From Trachelipus rathkii (lineage: Eukaryota > Arthropoda > Malacostraca > Isopoda > Trachelipodidae): 25,575 nucleotides of DNA. The notes beneath the pieces were generated by a model. It saw only the letters and a list, made by a program, of their open reading frames with translations. It searched no databases and had not been told where the DNA came from. How positions within the stretch are numbered: the first letter of the stretch is position 1; the number at the start of each line of letters is the position of its first letter. Below are positions 1 to 11,160 of this stretch, in pieces. A program made the position numbers and the translations under genes. The stretch is taken from positions 5,001 through 30,575 of the forward strand of contig JABUQX010053389.1 of assembly GCA_015478945.1 (NCBI GenBank), in the 5' to 3' direction.

Positions 1-189
1 CATATCGATCACGAGCGTGCTACCACCTGATACGCTCGCGCACAGAATACAAACGTGACAGCATCCATCGCGCTCACACGCCCACTGTTCCTGTGGCGCA
101 CACGCCGTAGCTAATGCACGAAAACAACTGACGTCTTGGTGACACACACACAATCAGCACCTATCGCAATGTGTTATATTGAGATGCAG
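1..189. other. Moderately GC-rich left edge, no gene recognised
   Basis: The first ~130 bases are richer in C and G than most of the window. CGAGCGT at 12-18 pairs perfectly with ACGCTCG at 32-38, giving a 7-bp stem with a 13-nt loop. A short CA run lies near 145-152. No coding sequence is recognised. The stem may be a chance feature, as there is nothing around it to suggest a function. Confidence 0.4.
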
Positions 190-299
190 ACTGCGAACAG
201 TCTTCTGCGGATAAAAAGGGAAGGCTATTCGGAAGCTCTTCTTAGGCACAGTCAGACTGCAGAAGCTATCGCCAAAGCACCACCGAGCCAGATGGGGTA

Positions 300-3200
300 A
301 CTGATACCGCTGTTGTGTGAGTATTTTTATATTAAGAGAAAAGTAATGAAATCAATAGAGAGTATGTTCACAATCAGATCTTCAGCAAGCGCACTAGAAC
401 AGCACACGCTGTCAAAATACGTCTGGAACGCGACTTCGATAATCTGGAGAGCACGGATATGAAACGTGTCGTCACCTCTCTCACGTACACCTCTTACTGT
501 ACAAGGGCTCATTTTTAGAGCTAGCGGCTTACTTCTCGAACTTTTGGGCAACTGCATTGGTGCAACAATTATGCTGAGGCATTTGGCTAAGAATATGAGA
601 GAACATGGAGCCAATCCGTGGCAGAGGGATACATAGAGAGTAGTCCTTGGTTTTTCTTTAACTATGATCAGACATGAAATACAAAGCAGCAATGCGGACT
701 ACGAAGTAGTTCTCCGGTCGAGCCCCGCAATAGTTTTGCCCGCAGGAACACCACAAAACTTTACTTGGGAAAGACAAAAAAAACTTTTTTGAATGTGAGA
801 GGATACGGATGGTTGAATGTTAAGTGATGCATTGATTTGATATAATTTTTAGTTACAGATACGCTTATACAGTGTCCTCTCACAGCACAATCCAGAGAAT
901 GGTGACTGAGAGGAAAGCGGGTAATGGAAGATTTGCGACGTAAGGTAGAGAGCAACAGTTCGGTAAGAGGACAGTTAGGGAGTAGTGACTAGGTGACGTA
1001 CAACGTCAGGAGGTAGGAGAACACAGCATTTCAATCAATCTGGGCTGAGGAATGGCACGTGTACTTTCTTTCATGAACGTAATAGAGCGGGTTACTAGAT
1101 ACCGATGGCGCGGAATGGCGATCACCGTACTCGGATAACTCTGAACAAGACTGTGCCACTTTATGTCAGCTCTGACAAACTTTAGAAATGAAAATATATG
1201 TTGTGTGTTATAAGATGAATGTTATTCTCGTGCAGGAGGAGAGAGAGAAGGCAATTTCATAAAGGGATGTGGCATAAGGCATGGAATGAAGAGAGAACAC
1301 ACTAGAGTAGCGGACGAGTAGAAGGGCGCGAGTATTTAGTTGAATTAGCAAGAGGGATGGAAGACTAGAACTCAAGAGCTAGGGATCAAAGAGTACCGAA
1401 CAGGAATGGGAAAGGTATTACGCCTGCATCCTAGCAATTATGATACATCGCCATAATACAGTAGTAGTCAGGAGATATATCTGAATTGGAATGGTTGTGT
1501 AAGATATCTTGTGGACGTATAAGCATTTCTGAAAAGATACAGAGGCCAGAAGTTGGAAGGCACTGTGGTGGCAGCGATAAAAGAGATAGTTTTCCCAGCA
1601 GCAGTACGTATTGAGTCATGATAAACGAGTTAAAGAAGTTTGGAAAAGAAAGGGTCTTACCCAGCAAGCTATTATTTTGGCTGAGCCGTGAAGTAGAATA
1701 GGGATGAAGAGATGAAGAATATAAGAGAATATGTGAGAAGCTGTCGAATTAAATGGATAAATAGGAATATGGATATCCGATAGCCAGATTTGAATAGTGA
1801 GTTGATCAGATAATATTGTGGAAGTGGTGAGTGCGAGACAATTGTAAGTGTAGTGGTATGAAACGTAATCTATATTTGGTGGGCTGTGAGGGTTGATGGT
1901 CTTTCTGTGTATGATGTACTTTGAATGGGCTTGCGTGATTCTGATCGCGTAAGGGTCTAACGTGCTACGTACTAGGGGATGGCAAAACAGAGAGGGAGAG
2001 AAGAACAGATATACAGCCAATCGATAACTGATGTTCGTCCTTTAGGTTTTTTGTTACACCACCACTACACAACTACTGTTAATGGATCGTTCTTCAATAG
2101 AATGCTAAGAAGTACAGGATTGTCAAAGTGGTTGAGCTTAATAGGAAATTTAGAAAGACATGGAAAAATGGATATAACATAGTTCGTCCATATATAACAA
2201 TCGCGCGAAGAGTATTTTTATACTTAGTGAATCGCGCTGACCGTATCAGCAGAAGTGAAACTTGCGAGTGTTATATATTTCATAATTTATCATATCTATA
2301 TATTTATTATTACATTTATTAGGTTCTTTATTATCAATGTTTATTATATCATTACCTTCAGATTACATGAAGGATATATAACAAGTAATACGCTCAGTAT
2401 CACATTCTCGTGCAAGTATTATAAATGTAAAACAGTACTGCCGGATAAGGATATCAAGTAATAGTCAGCAATGGAGTACTTTACAATAGTATACTTAAAG
2501 ATAATTATTTTCTGATAGGAGCGCGTTCTCTTGGTGAGCATACACCTGATATGACCCCGAGGTGTTGTTTGATTTTAAGGGAGTTACAAGGGTTGACCTC
2601 CTGATAAACCATGATTTACACATTTACTCTAATATATGTGCCGATTACAAACTAATTGATATTAAACTAAAGTACAATAATAGTACTAATAAACTTGAGA
2701 AGAAAAGATCTCCTTTCTTACCCCTTTCATTTCAATAGTAAACGAATTCTGTTTTTGTTGCAATACTTACATTAATATTTTGTCAGAAGATATCACCAAG
2801 GCACTTGCACCGGGCCTATCAGTCGTCCTCCAGTACTTGTCTATTTACTATTTGTTCACCGTCTCTTGTAACTATGGGATTCTCTCAGTGGTACCACGAG
2901 CGCTAGTCATTGCCGGAAGGACTTCTGAGCTGATAGCCTATGCAAGACTGATGTGTAAAACTTCTGTGTAGTGGATAGTTTTCTGGGATCTTTTATTGTG
3001 AGTACGTATTTTATCTTAATGACAGATGGGTAATGAGAGGGTAGAAAATATGGTAGTGGAAAGGAAAGGAAAAGGTAACGATGATGAATCAAGGGGCAAT
3101 CTGCTAGAACTCATGAATAGGGACCTGCGTTGCTTCGAGTAACTGATGAAATGGCATGTGATGGGGGTGTGGATGGAACACTTCGACAAATCTGCATAAA

Positions 3201-5040
3201 TATTGGCAGAATGAAGGCATGATCCAGTGAAATAGTTGCGTGATTTGCAATAGTGCAATATCAAGCATATACACCACACTACACACACACCCTCACCAAC
3301 ACACCCCATTATCATACATCCATAATTCAGAATAAAATCAAATAACACAGAATAATAAAAAAATAAAAAAAAAAAATAAAACAAATATCAAAAAAATAAG
3401 ACAAAACATCCTCTAAATACTCTTCAAGAATACAAAAAAAGAGAAGACTTTTTTTGGAGGATGAAGGTCATTAGTAAGGAGGTAATGGGTAAAGAGTGAG
3501 AAATTCATCCATAAAGAATGAAGAATGGATGAAATTAACAGGAAAAAATGATTGACAAGAGCAGAATATTGCATCAGCAACACGGAAGTGAGACTGGCTG
3601 ATTTCGATATAGATCTCTAGGAATTATACTGTAATCAATAGCAGTTTTACTGGAGGGTATATAGAATTCAAGGGATTCATGCAGGATGAGCATCATATAG
3701 TATCCCTTATATAAGACTATGGTAAAGGGTTAAGAGTAACACATGTAGCGAATCTAATATTAGAGCGGAATTGTTTATTGGCTGCTGTAGTAGCGCATCA
3801 CTCATCGCTTGGTTATTTGGTCCAACACCAAGAGTGCGTCGAGTGACTGAGGACTGATTGTGAGAACAAGGTGCGTTAATGAACGCCTTCGGTGATGGAT
3901 GTGTGGCATCCAATCACTTTATTTCGACAAGCAAATGATTGAGAAAATGAGGGACGTAAGAATCAATCTTATAATTTGAGCTGTTTTTCATACTCGGATT
4001 CTCACACAATCAAGCAGATGTCACTGATAGCATATCACAGGGAAACTATATGGCAGGTGTTCCATCTATAGATAACTGACACTGCGTTGGTTTGTATTCT
4101 TTCTTGAAAAGATATTAGTCGGGAGTGATTGGTTTCAATATTAATATCAAAATCGACGTGTTTGGATTTGACCATTTTGGACTGTGAAATTGCTATAAAA
4201 GGAATTTCTATATATAAAAGATATTAAGAGAGTGGGGCGTCGCCGCAGGGGTATCGGTGTTTAGACAGCAGGAGAAGAACGAGACTTAGAAGGCTTATCC
4301 CCTACCATACATCTATAAACCTGGCGATGATCTTCTGCACCTTTCTGCACGTAGCGAATATGAAGGAGATTTTGAGCAGGATTGGTAGTAGAGATTTGGC
4401 AGAGGTGTCGGTAAAACGGAGGCGGCTTTGAAGTAATGGTATGGCTAAGGTAAGGTTATGGTTTTGTCGAGTGTAAGGACAGTCCTACGAGTGTGAGTTG
4501 CCAGTTAGATTATAGCCGATAGGACAAGTTTCTTGTCCTCTTTCAATGTTATGAATACTCATGTTTCGGAATGAAAAGGGAATGCCGGATGAATGCAGTA
4601 GTGCGAGTTTATAGATGACATGCGATGGTAGGTGGTCGCAATTTAAACCTCTATGGAGGATATACAAGGGATACTAAGCTCTTGAGAGGTGTTTAGGTAT
4701 TACATCCAGAGAGTATGTCATATACCTGTGGTTAATGTATAGTAAGTGAGACTATCAGGTATAACCCCGAACAAGCAAGAAAGAGTATACTGATCTAAAG
4801 TACCCAGTGTTCGAGATGGACACTCTTAGATGTGCCTTACGCGTGTAAAAGAAGCATTGATAAAATCGAGGAAATGATGTATTTAGAGAATGTTGTGGTG
4901 TGAGAAAGGGGTATAGAGAGAAATAAATCGAAAGGTAGTTCTGAAATGTGTTGGTCCTTGTGGAGGATGGATCAGGCATAGTCAGTTGGCCTTAAGTGTG
5001 TACAAAGTGAGGTGAGTTTAGCTATGGAATTACGACCGGC
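300..5040. other. Gene-poor region with strong G-over-C skew on the + strand
   Basis: I see no recognisable gene in this 4.7-kb stretch. Much of it is purine- or G-rich on the + strand; for example 1681-1740 has 20 G and 3 C. A local exception at about 3,250-3,420 is A+C-rich and then A-rich. Many minus-strand open frames of 60-130 codons exist, but they have no recognisable domain and a Ser/Leu/Tyr/Phe-heavy composition, which is what skewed or AT-rich DNA gives by chance. A TATAAAAG string at 4194-4201 resembles a TATA box, but nothing downstream looks like a gene. Confidence 0.55.
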
Positions 5041-6378
5041 TGAGAGAGAGAGTAGATGAGAGTGAGAAGATGGATGAGAGACGCAAGAGCAGAGAGAGAT
5101 GCACGAGAGAGAGAGATTGAGTAAGAGAAGATAAGAGAGAGAGATGTTACGAGAGAGAGAGAGAGAGAGAGAGATGAGAGAGAGAGAAGAAGAGAGAGAG
5201 AGAGAGATGACGAGAGGCAGAGAGAGAGGAGAGAAGAGCAGAGAGAGAGAGACGAGAGAGAGGACAGACGAGAGCAGAGAGAAGAGCACCGAGAGAGAGA
5301 CCGAAGATGAGAGAGAGCATCGAGCAGCGTGTAACGAGTAAGAGAGAAAAGAGAAGAAGCAGAGAGAAGAAGAAGAAGACGACCAGGATGACCAGCAGAG
5401 AGAGAGAGAGGACTGAGAGAGAGAGAGAGACAGGCACGATGCAGAGAGAGAGAGAGAGAGAGAGCAGAGATGAACCACGAACAGATACGAGCGACGATGA
5501 TCGACGACGAGTGAGAGAGAGAGGAAGAGAGAGAGAGACGCAGAGAAGAGAGATGAGAGAGAGAGAGAGGATGAAGAGAGAGCGAGAGTAGAGGAGAGAT
5601 GAGAGAGAACGAGTACACCAGAGAAGAGAGAGAGAGGTACCGCAGCACCGAAGGATGAGAGAGCAGAAGAGAGACCGAGCAGAGAGATTAGCATGCCAGA
5701 AGCAGAGAGAGAGAGAGCACGAGAGAGAGATGAGAGAGCAGAGAGGAGCGAGGGCACGATGAGACGAGAAGAGACGAGGAAGAGAGAGACACAGAGAGAC
5801 AGAGAGAGAGAAAAAGGAGCACCAGAGAGAGAGAGCAGAGACAGAGATTGAGAGCAGAGAGAGCAGACGAAGAGAGTAGAGAAGAAGAGCCACGAGATGA
5901 AATAGACACATTCAGATTTGACCTCATAACAGCACCAGAGTACAGAGAGAGAGCACGAGTTACGAGAGGAGAGAGAGCAGAGAAGACGAGCACCGCAGAA
6001 GCAGGACGAGAGAGACGCGGAGAGAGAGACGAGAGAGAAGAGAGAGAAGAGATGATGATGAGCAGAGAGAGAGAGAGAGAGGAGAGAGCGAGCAGAGAGA
6101 GAGAGAAGAGAGAGAGGATGACCGAGAGAGCACGACGAGAGACACGCAGACGAGAGAGAGATGAACGAAGAGAGCACGAGGAGAGAGAGAGAGAGAGAGA
6201 GAGAAGAGCAGAGAGAGAGACGAGAGAGAACGAGAGAAGACGTAGAGGCAGATGGAGGGCAGAGAAGAGAACACGATGAGCAGTATGAGACAGAGAGACC
6301 GTTAGATACTGTATGCAAGTAGAAGTAGAGCAGAGAGAAGAGACGAGAGAGAGAGAGAGAGAGAGCACGAGAGATGCA
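5041..6378. repeat. Degenerate (GA)n microsatellite, ~1.3 kb
   Basis: The + strand is an almost unbroken run of GAGAGA tracts interrupted by short words such as GCA, CGA, GAT and GAAGAA. One break at about 5,897-5,945 has ordinary sequence. Long open frames cross the array on both strands (Arg-Glu-rich on +, Ser-Leu-rich on -, up to 479 codons) because neither GAGAGA nor TCTCTC contains a stop codon. They have no domain structure and are not treated as genes. The array coincides with the place where strand skew flips. Confidence 0.93.
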
Positions 6379-6429
6379 GTTCGTAGTGCTAGGTAAGAGG
6401 AGACTATACACAATACATTAATCACCGAC

Positions 6430-8935
6430 TATCTGGTATTTATTGAGTAACCTAATGAAAAATCAACCTCACAAACATGCAAACAAATATCAACGAAAAA
6501 TTGCGTTTCCCATACTAGATCTCATCAGAAATTAGATTCAACTCGGAATCCAAAGTGTTTGTCATCTAAAATGTATAATATTAAAACGAAGTGCCCCACG
6601 CGATACGAGCACACAAAAATAAGGGTTACCATCACCTAAATTCTCGTGCCTCCACCAGACCCCACTTAACAATAACCGTTTTTCAAAAGAGAGAAGAAGG
6701 AAGGGTAATCTGAGGAGACACACGAATGGTTCACTAGTGTACGGCGAGAAACACTTACTAATTACCGACCAATATCCGGAGTAAGACAAATGACCTTCGG
6801 ATTCTAGATCCAATAAACTCACCATAATCCTTCGTATCACAATGTCTCATAACATTACTGGTTTGTGATTCAGCAGCTCAAGGTATTGATAGGAACACAA
6901 CATTTACTGAGCAATAAGGTATACGAACAATGCACGACGTCTTCGAATCAATGTGGGGTACGTACGCAATGAACAAAGGCAACAGTTTTAATTAAAACAA
7001 TGATGTGTACTAAATCCTTATCCTTTAGTAACTAGTTCCAGTAAAGTAGCTTCCTCTCCTATCATTGCTGAGATGGATTCAAGTTCTTTTTATTAATATT
7101 GACTTTTTCATATTTTTCATTATTTATTTTGATCAGATTTTTAATTTCTGTTATCAGTAATTTGAATGATACCACACACACCACCTCATCACATAAAAAA
7201 TACTGTCAACATCCATTCCACAACTCCAAAATTCCAAATGCAATTTGAAACTAGGCTTCACTGACGAACAAAATATTTTATGCCACCTCATATATCATCT
7301 CTCCCAACCTAAAATATCATTGGATAATCCTTATTTATTATTTATCATCCTTATTTATATCATTTTTGATCATAATGAATAGTCACAATACACACACCCA
7401 CATTCAAAGAAGACTCCTGCCCCACTTATTCTAAATCTCCACTATTTAAAAAAATAATAATATAATGGAAAATATTCAAAAGAGATTGAAAAAAATAAAA
7501 CATTTTGAAATAAAAGATAATATTTCCTGATTCTTCCTTGCTTTTTGGCCAAGCCTTCTATCACGAGCTAGAAACATTACAATAGAAGGTATTTCTCCAT
7601 AAACAGACCCAATAAATATAAGACAACAGTGTTGATAAATGAAACCAATCGAGCGAGGAATTTCTCCATGGTCGCTATATCGTATACCATACAACCATCT
7701 GTTATGATTATGCATCGAATCCGCCTCACGCACCCAACCATACACATCACCCTAACGGATACAGAATTAACACACAACCAAGCAATGATAAAAAACTAAC
7801 AGATAGAACACCCCGCATTTCTGTTGCTCATTAACGGATATCAAACGATCTTAACACTAACTCTCCAAACACAAGAAGAATAACTAAAAGGCAAGTTATA
7901 TAATAGTCCAAAAATTCAACACATTGCAATTAGAAGATAGGCATTTCATCTCATAGACAATGTGAACGATCCTTTCTCGTATATCATCAAAAAATCGGTG
8001 AAAATGGACGCGAACGTAAGAGCAGATAATAATATTTAATGATAACAAAAATTAAAAACTTAATGTAAACATCCCAAGCAAACATACCAAGTATTCTTAA
8101 GTATCAGATCCTCAAATCCAAATCCAGAACATGTGAAACACACGGAAGGAAGTAAGTCGTGGTACGCGTAGTCAGATGGGTGACGTCATTTAGTCCTACG
8201 TGAAACCTAGGCCTCGAATGTCCAACATCTAAAACACATTAGAAAATTACCTGGATTCAAGATAACAATCTCTCGAATACTTTCTCATAGGAAGTAACAC
8301 ATCTTTAACTGGTATGGATGTTGGGGTATAGAAAAGGAGATACAAATTGTGTACCAGCCTTTTAGACACTTCCGAATCCATATTTGAGGTATGGTTTGCA
8401 CACCGTATGCTAACACCTCCACACATATTACGACCGCGAGAATAATAACCCAGTACACAAAAGGTAAATAATCCTACAAAATTACAAATATTTCTTATTT
8501 TTTCTATCCATCAACCCTCTGAACTATCCACCATTACTCCTTAGCTCATCTTTCTGCGATCTTATTATCATTGCTCCAGACCATCTCACCAGAACAGTTT
8601 AATAAATTTTTTTTCTTCCTCCATCTCTTCTATAGAATTACACCAAGAATGTACCAACAACTGTCCACAAACATTTAGTGAAAGGCTGGCACATGCGCAC
8701 AGAATTATCCCTCGCTCTTACAATACACGAACAACCTGACTATGATACTCAATGATCTTCCTTTTCCACATCCACTCACAACTCATATTTCAGATGCTGA
8801 TACTCTAATCGTTAATGTCCTTTGTAGTGAGCGATATGCGCTCACATATTTTACATCCAAAAGCGCCCCTACCACCTATACCCGGTATCCACTATTATTA
8901 TTCTACAATCCCACTCTAGTCAATATTTAACTGTG
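6430..8935. other. Gene-poor region with C-over-G skew on the + strand
   Basis: Immediately after the (GA)n array the + strand becomes C/A-rich; 7381-7440 has 22 C and 4 G. No recognisable gene is present. Minus-strand open frames at 6562-6840 and 7476-7777 are short, overlap each other in different frames and match no family I know. A perfect 7-bp stem, GTGAGCG at 8827-8833 with CGCTCAC at 8839-8845, is the only local structure noted. Confidence 0.5.
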
Positions 8936-9715
8936 CATGATACTGCATCTAGACTTTCTTCACAGCACACCCGTTTGTGACTTCGTTTTAATGAAAAAGT
9001 TCACTCATTTCTTCTATTCATCAGATGTTTCAAATCCTTCATCTTTTTAGTTCTTTTGATTTACTTCATCTTTCTCTGCCTGATCTCGAGGTTCGTTTCT
9101 CATTAAAGGGATTTCTGCTTTAAGTTCTCGTTGATCTTTCTGCTCCACTCGCGTCTTACATCACTCTCGCACTGAGATCTATAATCTATAATAATGATAT
9201 TAAAATGCTTAAAAAATTTTTTTTGAGAAAGTCTCAGAAAAGAAAAAATATCAAATTAGTATTTAAATTTTAAAAAGATTAAATTTAATTGTATGAAATC
9301 CTACCAAATAATAATAATACCTTTGAATCTTAATAATAATAATAATATAATATCAATAATAGGATAATAATAATAGATAATACTATGATTATAATAATTC
9401 AAATAATAATCATCTAATTAATAATCGTTGAGACAAAGAGTACTCGCACATAATATCATATTTTCTTGGTATTAATAAAACCAGTAAATGATAATCAAAA
9501 AATAGGTTTAACTGCATGTAATTTTTTTTCAGTCTTTCAATGTTTTAAAAGAACAACTATGAATTCAGAAAGGATTAATTGAGGACTTTATGTCATAAAC
9601 TGGAAAGGAAGGAAAAGAATCAGAAAATTTTGATGAATATAAAAATAGATAAAAAATTGTGGATATTATTAGAAGGATGGGGATGTAACTCCTTGACTTA
9701 AAACTATAGGTTAAA
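8936..9715. other. AT-rich intergenic DNA
   Basis: This stretch is AT-rich with many A and T homopolymers. It contains the (AAT)n tract listed separately. A minus-strand open frame at 9565-9768 runs across the putative hAT terminus and is judged spurious. No gene is recognised. Confidence 0.5.
9305..9424. repeat. Degenerate (AAT)n / (ATA)n trinucleotide repeat
   Basis: Repeated AATAATAAT and ATAATAATA words interrupted by short AT-rich spacers extend over about 120 bases. This is an ordinary imperfect trinucleotide microsatellite. Confidence 0.8.
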
Positions 9716-9717
9716 AA

Positions 9718-9760
9718 AGGGGTGGGGAACCATTTTAAGTGTGAGGCCACATTGAAATTT
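9718..9760. repeat. Putative hAT terminal inverted repeat
   Basis: AGGGGTGGGGAACC at 9718-9731 has the hallmark purine-rich hAT terminus, followed by a subterminal stretch containing GAGGCCACA. Its position just beyond the 3' end of the transposase relic supports the assignment. The partner at 12,099-12,113 matches only imperfectly. Confidence 0.6.
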
Positions 9761-9940
9761 GCCACCACACTAGAAGTGATAGCCAGTATAAATGTACAAT
9801 TTGTTTATCAACAACATTTATAACAACATTTAAACTTCTTTTAAACTAATAACTACAAGGAATGTATACAGCCATCTTAAGAAATATTTATTTCTTTATT
9901 TAATTATTTATGTGATTTAATTAATCTTTTTAATACTTTT

Positions 9941-11160
9941 TTAATGACTTCTCTGACGATTGCTTCTGTGGTACAACATTGTGATATCTGGTTCCAAACC
10001 CCATGGAGGTTTCAAAGTTTTTAATTGGTCCTCCAGATGCTCACCTGTCATCTGATTTCTCACAAATTATTGATTTGTGTTAAGTATGAGAATGCCTGAA
10101 TTCAAAAACAGTATGTCGTTTGAAAAGCATGAAAATCAATCAGTGGTGCATTTTCCACCCAAAGGGTAGGTGTTTGCCAGAACCTCTTCCAAATTTTTTC
10201 TTCGACAGATTTTTCATTAGTTCTAAACAAGATTCTAAGATGTTTAGTTTTCAGAGGTGCTTAAGCTCTACTTGTAACTCTTCAAGTGCCTTTGATAAAT
10301 CAACTAAGTGAGGTTGAGAAGCTAGTTTCAAAGTGATATCATGCTTTTCACAATCAATAAATCTTTCATTGTATTCATTGATTAAAGAGTCTAAGATAGA
10401 TTCTTATATCATAAAAGATTCATTATTATACTCTTTTTTTCATTAATTAGTTATTTATCCTTCTTGGGGAACATGTACGGAGAGTTTCCCTTGGTGAATA
10501 ATAATATTGAAAATCGATTATTTCTTTCTAAATGCCAGATTTTTTACCAAATATAATATAGATTTAGACAGGGCAAATCTATAATGATATGTTTCATCCA
10601 TCATGAGCATGTTTCAAAGCTATCAATGACCTGTGGTATTTTGCTCGAAATATAATTCACAATACCCCTTTTTCAATGTGTCCATTTAAAAAAAACAGAT
10701 TTGCCATAACACAGAAAAGAAATGTGTGCATTTGGGGCTGCGAGTTCTCTTAAAATAATATTTTCGCAATAAATCCTTCGTTATTCCCAGTCAGAATGGA
10801 GCACCGTCTGTACAAACCCTCATCAAGTTAGTAAAATTTAATCTAATACTCGCAGCATTTATGTGCAATTCATCCAAAAGCTATCGATTAAATAAACATT
10901 TTCATTTTGAATTATTTTTTTAAGTTGCGAATAAATGACGAATGCAAACTCATGCTGCTGATCTGTATTAGTTTTTCTTAAAAGAGGTACCACGTCCTTA
11001 TATTTATCAACCTTTATTTTCAACAATGCCATCGTTTGTGAGTTCTGCATCACCAAATGGTATCACGTTTTTTCCAAGCAAATATGCTACTTTATAACTT
11101 GCCCCAGTCATGGTAGGCCTAACATTGATGGGAATAATGTCTTTGTTAAACTTTCTTATT
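9941..11160 (-). pseudogene. hAT transposase relic (ZBED5/FAM200/SCAND3-like)
   Basis: Reading the minus strand in several frames recovers transposase segments in the right order. ASYKVAYLLGKNVIPFGDAE (11,102-11,043) matches the conserved N-terminal ASYxVAxxIAK...GE block. A segment near 10,870-11,000 resembles the zone before the first catalytic Asp (VPLLRKTNTDQQHEF, SQLKKIIQNENVY), but LDESTD itself is not recognisable. VCTDGAP lies at 10,817-10,797, the usual second catalytic-Asp motif, followed by a stop (codon TGA) and a GF-to-LG change. EYNERFIDCEKHD then QPHLVDLSKALEELQVEL (about 10,376-10,262) matches the late FxxRFxDF...NPFxxDxxxxxxxLQxELIEL block. MTGEHLEDQLKT precedes the C-terminal LEPDITMLYHRSNRQRSH, which ends at a stop at 9941-9943. 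In the live enzyme the RNase-H-like fold cuts and rejoins DNA at the element's ends. Frameshifts and several stops make this a pseudogene. The BED zinc finger was not found. Confidence 0.82.

Noticed and set aside
190..296. Possible + strand exon (starts TANSLLRIKREGYSEALL) with AG before and GT after
   Set aside because: Only 36 codons, no recognised family, and acceptor and donor are weak. It could be real but cannot be supported from sequence alone.
327..692. 121-codon minus-strand open frame
   Set aside because: No domain or splice context is recognised. A frame of this length is expected by chance in a skewed 5-kb region.
3016..3384. 122-codon minus-strand open frame rich in Phe, Tyr and Ser
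   Set aside because: It covers the poly(A)/CA-rich segment, and its composition mirrors low-complexity DNA.
4194..4201. TATA-box-like TATAAAAG
   Set aside because: No gene, initiator or transcript evidence lies downstream, and the motif is frequent in AT-rich DNA.
4972..6425. Long open frames, up to 479 codons, across the GA-rich region
   Set aside because: They are translations of (GA)n and (TC)n, which contain no stop codons. All are simple Arg/Glu or Ser/Leu strings, and several frames are open at once.
7476..7777. Two overlapping minus-strand frames that might be one frameshifted gene
   Set aside because: No recognisable motif. A repeated ATTTCTCCAT word explains the similar peptide pieces.
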